Shown here one piece after another: positions 57,405 to 64,000 of a DNA stretch of 64,000 nucleotides. Position numbers and translations under genes: made by a program. The notes beneath the pieces are model-generated. The model ran no database searches. It had not been told where the DNA came from and saw only the letters and a program-made list of their open reading frames with translations. The stretch is from Hyphodiscus hymeniophilus. Lineage: Eukaryota; Ascomycota; Leotiomycetes; Helotiales; Hyphodiscaceae. Numbering within the stretch: the stretch's first letter is position 1; each line of letters begins with the position of its first letter. The stretch lies in the NCBI GenBank assembly GCA_016508695.1, contig VNKQ01000004.1:1488001-1552000 (forward strand). The letters are read 5' to 3'.

Positions 57405-59366
57405 TGTGATTGAGATGTTGTGGGGAGATTTGAATGAAGCTGAGAATGGAAAACTTTAATTGGTTTTTGTGAATTGTAGAACTTTTGTTTTCAAGAGATG
57501 GAATGTATGGGAAAAGAATTGACGTTGTGGTGAGGAGGTCTCCTTATATTGACGGCGCGCATCATACCACTTTGGAAAACCTACCCCTCCATGAAAATAA
57601 TGACCCCACCTACTCGTGATGCGTCCCTCACGCCGATGCAGCTGGGCGTGGACTCCTTGCCAACACTGGGCTCATCCTCTACCCAATAGTTCCCCTCATC
57701 CACGATTGTTCCTTGGCCCATGAGGCCTTCGCGGTTGGTGCCTACGATCTCCAAGTGCCAATCCGCTGCACCGTAAGCTTGAGATTGAGTCGGAAAGGGT
57801 GGAGAGCTCGAAAAAGATTGCCACCTGCGATTGGTATACGGCCTAATGGCTGAGGCAGGTGGATTCCGGACAGCTGCAAGTACCTGCGGGGAGCATTGGC
57901 ACACTAAGGTAAGTAGGTATTTCGAAGAGCCGTTGGCAGACTATCGAGAGAGTAGAGTAGGCTTTCTAGGGGTTGACGTGAAGGAGTGCCGGAGGCTCGG
58001 ATGATGGACGGGGTCCTTGGATCATCCTTGAAAGGTGGTGTGGTGTAGTTTGTGGTTGTTTACTTGTAATGGGAATCTCATGCTTTGCCAAGTAGCGTCT
58101 ACATGGATGTGTTAGACAGATCTCAGGAATCCATGGTTTCTCTGGAGAGGAGGGCCTACCTAAGCATGAATGGCTGAGAGCAGGTGAGGGGATGTCATTG
58201 AGTGAGTGGGTGGACAGGTTCGGCCTCTTCTGATTGACTACCTTAGGTATCTAGGTACGTTTTCCGAGCTTGCAGATGGATGTCTTTGTGTCTTGCCCAG
58301 TCTTGCCCGGACTTTGGATCTGGACCCCTTACCCCTCCTCCCGTCCTCCCATCCTCTCTCCTCCTATCCTCTCCTCCCCCTCCTCTCGGCCAAAAGACAA
58401 TCTTGACCACTTGAAGTCAAGCTTATTGCGGGGAAAAGCTAGGTAAGTTGAATCCACTAAACTAGAGTAATTCCAGAGAGCTGATGCCGGTTGAGCACGA
58501 TTCATGCCTTGCATGCCCACGCTGGTCGCTGCACCCTCGACCTCGCAGAGACACACTGCATTCGTAATTCGAGGCTCCCCTCTTGAGACAACCCTTGATC
58601 CGAACCACGGACACCAGGAACCTGACAATTGAGGATACATGGCGAAAGCCTAATCCCGCGACAAATCATGGGCTCGGACGAACGCCCTTCTGCAACTGCA
58701 AATGCGAGTTCAAGTATGCAGCTATCAGATTGCAAGGATGATGTACTTACCTACAGAGGTAGTCCATACGCAGAGTTGCTGAGCATCCTCACGCCACCTT
58801 TTTGCTGAGCTTTGGCGGCCATGGGTAGGATGGGCTGATCTTCGGGGAAAAGCTGGGTAGTATTCCCGTCATAGGGCAGCGACGACGCTGTTCCCCCATC
58901 GACTCCTCTCTCGCGTCGACTTGCCCACCTGAAAAGGCTTCTTTGCTCTGCTCTGCTCTTCGACTTGGTCTTCTTGTCGGCGAGTTGGCAAATCCTATAC
59001 TCCCACCTAATGCACATCTCTGGGTAGTCATGACTTTCAGGAAGCTACGTTGATGGCAATGCAGAAGGCATCAATGGGTAATTCGTGTAGAGTTGTATGA
59101 TCTCGTCGCGTAGGAATTGATTACTTGGCCTGGATGTAAGTGTGGTCTGATCTATACGAATTGAAGCATCGAAGCACCTCTTTCAAGAGGGGAATCGATG
59201 ACACTAATGAGGAAGTGATGCCATCACAGAAAGTTTCTTCCATTTCAATCATGGAGGCTGGCTGCGCCATGGAATCAGATAAGCACTCTGACTCAAAGTT
59301 TTGTAAATCTTTTGTTTCATGGCTTTTGCTTGTAGTCTACCTTTTCTCGTCCATTCGTCGACCTAT
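57405..59366. other. Upstream region of ADH and 3' flank of Arp3
   Basis: About 2 kb with no supported gene. It holds the ADH promoter immediately beside 57404. A long minus-strand frame at 57581-57904 begins with GTG and has no family match. Pyrimidine-rich sequence at about 58320-58390. No other element recognised. Confidence 0.45.
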
Positions 59367-61126
59367 TTACGATCCTCCAGGGCCACCCAATAAAGCAAAT
59401 CTTCGAACAACTGACATTTCAGGTCAGCAATTGATCGACGAGGTAAGGGGCAGGGGGCAGCCAGCATATCGCGAGCAGCAGACAGGATGCAGTCTAACAT
59501 ATATCCGCAGTTGTTGTACTGCGCAGAGGAGGGTTTTCAGGGAACACTTACTGGATGGTCCAATCTCTTCATACTCAGCTTTCGTGTGGCAGTAAGATCG
59601 GAATTCCGGTGTTTGTCCAAGCAAACTTCCTCCAAACCAAGGTCCATGCCTTTGTCTCTTATGCGAAATGACCTGGACTTCCAATCCACCACTGCGAGCT
59701 CCTCCAGATTTAGCCTCACTAGCCCTGATTCTATTATCCACGAGATGCTTGATATCACGCTGCAGTCTTCGGCCGAAGTCTTTGTACAGTGTACTACCAC
59801 CAGAAAGCACAATGTTCTTGTAAAGTCCACGACGAACATCTATTGGCGATGATTGAATGACACCGTCAACAACCGTGGGTAGGGGGGTCAAGAAGTCGGA
59901 GGAGTAAATCTCGGGATTGAAAAAGATCTCAGGCGCGAGGAAGCGTTCATAGCCTACATCGACCGTGACTTTTCGGCCACCGGGCTGGGTGACAACGTGC
60001 TTGGCAAATCGTGAGGGATCGCGGTCGAAACGAGAGAATTCCTTTACAATGTCGGGACAGACGTAACAATATTCCTCCTTAATTTCCCCAGCGGTCTTGA
60101 GGGAAGAGTCGGGCTCGCCTCTGTCTCGAAGAAGTGACTGGACAAAGTATGTGATATCACGACCAGCGATAGGGATTGATTTGATCGACGATCCGATAAC
60201 ATATCCTTCTGCCACAGGGATTACATGCGTGACACCATCTCCTGAGTCGATGACTGTTCCTGTCAACGATCGATCCGAGACTTTGGATGAAGTCCAGGAG
60301 GCTGCGAGTGCTAAAACAGCCTGCACTGCGATATATAGTCCTGCACAGTTGAAGGACTCGAACATGATTTCGGCGGTATTCTCACGATTCTCTGGAGGAT
60401 TGAGAGGCTTGACATACGATCAATACACTGTGGGAGCTAAAGGTTGGGATTGAGAACGTACGGGTTCGGTCAGTAGAAAGTAATGATCTTCTGGCTCGAC
60501 ACGAAGGTACTTGAATATCGAGTTCGACCAGAATCTTTCCATATGATCCTGCTTACGTTAGTCTCAAGACCCTTAAAGTTTATATGTGCCTTCTCACCCA
60601 ATTCTCGACTTGTCCGTGACGAATAGGGTAATGTATGCCATATCCTACACAATCAGTATGATATCGTCCCAACCCCATTTCTTCACATACCTGGCCCGTT
60701 TGCTGCTGCCAGTGCCTCATCGCCAATGAAGAAGTCCAAGTCCTCTGTTCCGCGCTTCATGTTTAGGTGCCCACCACCTCCAGCACCACCAGTAAGATAT
60801 GATGGTTTATTTGCAACAGCAGGTCGCCCAGATCCGGAGCCACCACTACCTGCTGATGGGCCCTTTGTCGCTATCGCGGTCGGGAAAACGAAGGAAGGAG
60901 AATCATTGCCAGCGAAACCTAGAATAGCATTCGTCAGCCTGCTGACTCTCCAGATATAGGTAGCAAAGAAGACTCACCCAGCTTAGAAAACCCCGTACCG
61001 CTACAAATGAACTATCAGCATCTTAACTAGAGAGTGTAGAAAGGTGATTGTGCATCAAGGGGATTGCCTTGTAGGGTCTTGAAGAACGTACTTGTCCATA
61101 ACAACGGCCGGAGTGTGGGAAGCCAT
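59367..61126 (-). CDS. ARP3: Actin-related protein 3 (Arp2/3 complex)
   Basis: Actin-fold subunit of the Arp2/3 complex, which nucleates branched actin at endocytic patches and hyphal tips. Seven exons: 61092-61126, 60978-61000 (23 nt), 60691-60918, 60598-60644, 60462-60548, 59552-60407 and 59367-59410; 439 aa. It starts [28 protein letters not shown] Gly/Ser-rich insertion ([10 protein letters not shown] and GGAGGGGH) typical of fungal Arp3 follows, then [54 protein letters not shown] (phosphate loop) and [16 protein letters not shown]. The last exon of 44 nt encodes the end of [15 protein letters not shown] after a 141-nt intron. Identity is secure. Confidence 0.96.
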
Positions 61127-62128
61127 CTTGATATAAGCCTTCGCAGAACACTCCCACTTCTTTGGGGATGTTATGCGACAGCTTCTGGGGCGGCCTGTTG
61201 GATTGCAATGAAGCGTAAGTTGTGAGTTGCGAGTTGTTTCGTCGTTCAAAGATTCCATTCAAGATGACGACCAAATGGGCGAAGTGCGGCGCATCGTCTA
61301 CTGGAACGGGGATCCAATCACCAGAATGGAACCCCGCCAATATAGATTATCACGTGCCATTCCACCTGCCACTTCAACCTCATACCTTAAGGTGTTGGGT
61401 GCCGAATCACCGGTATCCAGATGATGTCTCAAGGTTGGGAAGGAACGGAATAGAAAGGAAAGAGCTTTGACCAGGTGAATGAAGTCTATTGCGATGGCCA
61501 AGCTAAGAAATCGGCTTGTAAAGTTTTCGTGTGTTGCAACGACCTTCTTCCCTCAACTCGTGTCTTCCATGAACATCCACCCTCCTTCAACATCGTCAAA
61601 GATCGTATCCTTCTTCAACTTATCTAATTCTGCCAAGACACTCGCTCAATCCTCCCAGAGGATCTGTACCCAGCATTTTTTTTTTGGTTCTTGCGCTTGG
61701 TGTTCTCTCCTGTTGTAAGCTCCCATCTTGTGGTCTATGAAATACAACTATTTGCGGATTCTCTTGGGTTTTCTGTTAGTTGAATGTACTCTACTCTCAA
61801 TAGAGTGCATGGCTAACATATTATCTTCAGCCTAGTTCTCGTCATTCGAAGCATACAAATTGTCTACTGTCGAAAGCATTTGCATCTCTTCAACCAACTC
61901 AGTCACTACCACCACACTTCATGTTTTGATCTCAAACCGGCTGAACCTCTCTCACTTGGTGCACCAAGCAAAATTCGACTGTTCTCTTCAACCTTCACAT
62001 AGATTTGTTACTGTCTATTTCGCTCATTCAACAGCGGCAGACCAGCGGTTAAAGTTGCTCCGTGAAGGGAAGATTTCGAGAAGCACTGCTTTCATATTAT
62101 TGACGTGGCCTATTTTCAGACAGCCACG
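61127..62128. promoter_or_regulatory. Divergent promoter region of ARP3 and the taspase-like gene
   Basis: About 1 kb between two divergent start codons. A CACGTG palindrome at 61351-61356 and a T-run near 61678 are visible. Short plus-strand frames (61860-62171) have no ATG-supported domain and probably belong to the leader. Confidence 0.45.
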
Positions 62129-64000
62129 ATGCCACAACAAATTTATCAAGATTGTAAACCTACGTCCCTGACCAAATCGAACAGTGCCCGCGAAAGATTT
62201 CGTCAAGTTTTCCGCAAGTCACCAAAACTTCAATTTGAAGCAGGCCCGTCACCTTTAGTTGAGCAACCTTCCCAAGGCTCAGGTTTCGGCTCATCTCTTG
62301 TCAATACTGACATGGCACCGAATAATTCTTGTTACTCAACTCCCGATCAGTCATCCCCCGATAGCGTAAACAATTTCGGCCCCATTATGGATGGACCCAA
62401 CGAAAGAATCTTTGGTCGCGGGCATCGAGTCCTCAACCAAAATCCTATCAACGTGTCTGCGATCTTCGTCCACGCTGGCGCCGGATATCACAGTACCACA
62501 AATGAACATATTCACCTCGGTGCCTGCAATGAGTAAGTTGAGCCTACGTGGCTTTAGGCTATACGATGCTGACATCTTTGAAGCGCTGCTCGCATCGCGA
62601 TGCGAATCCTCAAGGCCGGTGGCACAGCTGTCGATGCTGTTGAAGCTGCAATCAAAGTTCTTGAAGATAAGGAAATCACAAACGCCGGTTACGGCAGCAA
62701 CCTGTCTATTGATGGCGTTGTAGAGTGTGATGCCACACTCGTTGATCATTTGGGCAGGAGTGGTGCTTGTGGGGCAACTGCTCGTAAGTCTCACTTCCTC
62801 CCCCTCCCTAGATCCTTATAACCATGCTCTACAGAGATCAAGAATCCTATAAACTTGGCCAGAGTGATTCTCGACTGCTCCAATCGACCGCTGTCACTTC
62901 GTAGAGTTCCTCCAAATCTTCTCGTTGGGCAAGGCGCAACAGACTTTGCTTGGGAACAGGGTGTTCCGGTCGTACCTCATGACATGATTGTTTCTCGGAA
63001 CGCCCGTGATAGATTTGTACGCTGGAAAGATGACCTGCGTCGTGCCGAGGGAGGTCGTATGACGCCTTGTAGCCAGAGGAGTAGCGAGAGAGGGGACGGG
63101 GAAGATGTTGATGTGGAATACGAAGAACGCGTGCGTGCTAAGCAGCGGCGAGATCATACCAATGCTATCCTCAATGGGACATGGAATGAAGGTCAACCAG
63201 ATTCACCCGGATTGTCTGCAGTTTCCCCTAGCGGAGGCTCTCCAGATCCTCATCGATACCAGGGAACAGGAACATACCTTAATGTCCATTCCACTGCACG
63301 CCATCGCCCTTCGCCCTCCGGATCTCCTTCAAAGCGCACGCGATATTCGCCTCAAGGTGGTGGTGACTCATCGCAGACCCGGGCCCATTCGCTGCTCAAT
63401 GCTGCCGATGTGGTGGGCCAGAAGAGTTTGCCAGACGTTGCAATGACCGCGGAGGGCATCTCAATACTTCATACAGTTGGTCCACGCGACAGTGATGGCC
63501 CTTCTTCACCGATCGAACGTCTTGGCCCTAAAAGGATCTATGCACCGTCTGCGTTCTTCCAAGAAGGCACAGCCGAGTCTCCCTCTAAGATTTTCCGACA
63601 ATCTGAAGCTGAAGAAGATATGATTACGGATACCGTAGGTGCTATTGCAATCGACATGTTCGGTCACATTGCAGCCGGTTCTTCTTCTGGTGGTATTGGC
63701 ATGAAGCATCGGGGGAGGGTTGGGCCAGCAGCTCTTGTTGGGATCGGTACTGCTGTCATTCCTGTGGATGATAGAGATGACGAAGGCGTGTGTTGTGCAG
63801 CAGTTACATCAGGTACTGGAGAGCACATGGCTACTACCATGGCTTCTCAGAAATGTGCAGAACGACTGTACCATAATACGAGAAGAGCCCTAGGTGGCGG
63901 AGACATCGAAGCAACCGAAGAAGAGGCTATGGAATCTTTTGTTCAGGCAGACTTTATGGCTCATCCAGGTGTTAGTGGGAGCAATTCTGCTGGTGCAATT
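62129..64000 (+). CDS. Threonine aspartase / type-2 asparaginase-like Ntn hydrolase, 3' end cut by window edge
   Basis: Ntn-hydrolase proenzyme that self-cleaves before a catalytic Thr; taspase-like members cut proteins after Asp, relatives hydrolyse asparagine or isoaspartyl bonds. Exons are 62129-62532, 62584-62783 and 62835 to beyond 64000, at least 590 codons. The first ATG in frame is 62129; the preceding frame has only GTG. A disordered N-terminus of about 105 residues precedes NVSAIFVHAGAGYHS. AMRILKAGGTAVDAVEAAIKVLED and NAGYGSNLSIDGVVECDA belong to the alpha part. A polar linker (about 63040-63590) leads to ITDTVGAIAIDMFGHIAAGSSSGGIGMK, where the Thr of DTVG is the predicted nucleophile. 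GTGEHMATT follows. Peptidase versus asparaginase activity is not decidable here. Confidence 0.9.

Noticed and set aside
57581..57904. 107-codon minus-strand frame with mitochondrial-looking N-terminus
   Set aside because: It starts with GTG, lacks an early ATG and matches no family; probably ADH upstream sequence.
22829..61356. CACGTG palindromes upstream of several genes (kinase, OAR1, RPL26, ARP3)
   Set aside because: About 16 such hexamers are expected by chance in 64 kb, so presence before several genes is not evidence of a shared regulator.
1..64000. Secondary-metabolite or defence gene cluster
   Set aside because: No polyketide, peptide synthetase, terpene or NLR-type genes are present; contents are mostly dispersed housekeeping genes.

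Overview
The window is nuclear DNA of a filamentous ascomycete (Pezizomycotina). The evidence is the short GT-AG introns (mostly 45-100 nt, branch sites like CTAAC/CTGAC), close gene spacing, and typical fungal families (Msn2/Seb1-type zinc finger, Gin4-type kinase, Aur1-like enzyme, GH92 mannosidase, MFS hexose transporter). Protein flavour suggests Leotiomycetes, but that is an impression, not a measurement. No rRNA, tRNA, CRISPR array, or intact transposon was recognised. I rebuilt spliced models by eye; each complete model keeps frame across every junction.

Layout. 0-3.4 kb: the 3' part of an acyltransferase-3 gene (-) and a type II membrane O-fucosyltransferase-like gene (+). 3.4-10.5 kb: about 7 kb with no convincing gene. 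10.5-12.6 kb: an Msn2/MsnA/Seb1-like stress regulator with a long ATG-free leader. 12.6-15.7 kb: simple-repeat-rich spacer. 15.7-22.3 kb: fumarase and a Gin4/Hsl1-type kinase (both -). 24.3-29.0 kb: a secreted GH92 alpha-mannosidase (+) and elongin C (-). 31.0-34.0 kb: an Aur1-like inositolphosphotransferase and a mitochondrial 3-oxoacyl-ACP reductase (+). 34.1-39.7 kb: UBA2 (SUMO E1, -), queuosine salvage Qng1 (+) and an SDR (+). 40.3-47.6 kb: ribosomal protein L26 (-), a hexose transporter (+) and an aquaporin-like channel (+). 48.1-55.1 kb: PRMT5/Hsl7 (+), SmF (-), a CZIB/UPF0587 zinc protein (-) and a mitochondrial PPR-like protein (+). 56.2-64 kb: alcohol dehydrogenase (-), Arp3 (-) and a taspase/asparaginase-2 gene (+) running off the end.

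Most genes are housekeeping and do not form a metabolic cluster. Two pairings stand out. PRMT5 lies tail-to-tail with SmF, a subunit of the Sm ring whose other members are PRMT5 substrates. The same PRMT5 (yeast Hsl7) lies in the same window as a Gin4/Hsl1-family kinase, its partner class in the yeast morphogenesis checkpoint. The best RNA-level oddities are a roughly 760-nt ATG-free leader before the Msn2-like gene, a GC-AG intron in UBA2, a 6-nt first coding exon in SmF, an in-frame 48-nt intron in L26 and a readable long intron in elongin C. I found no clear previously undescribed system.
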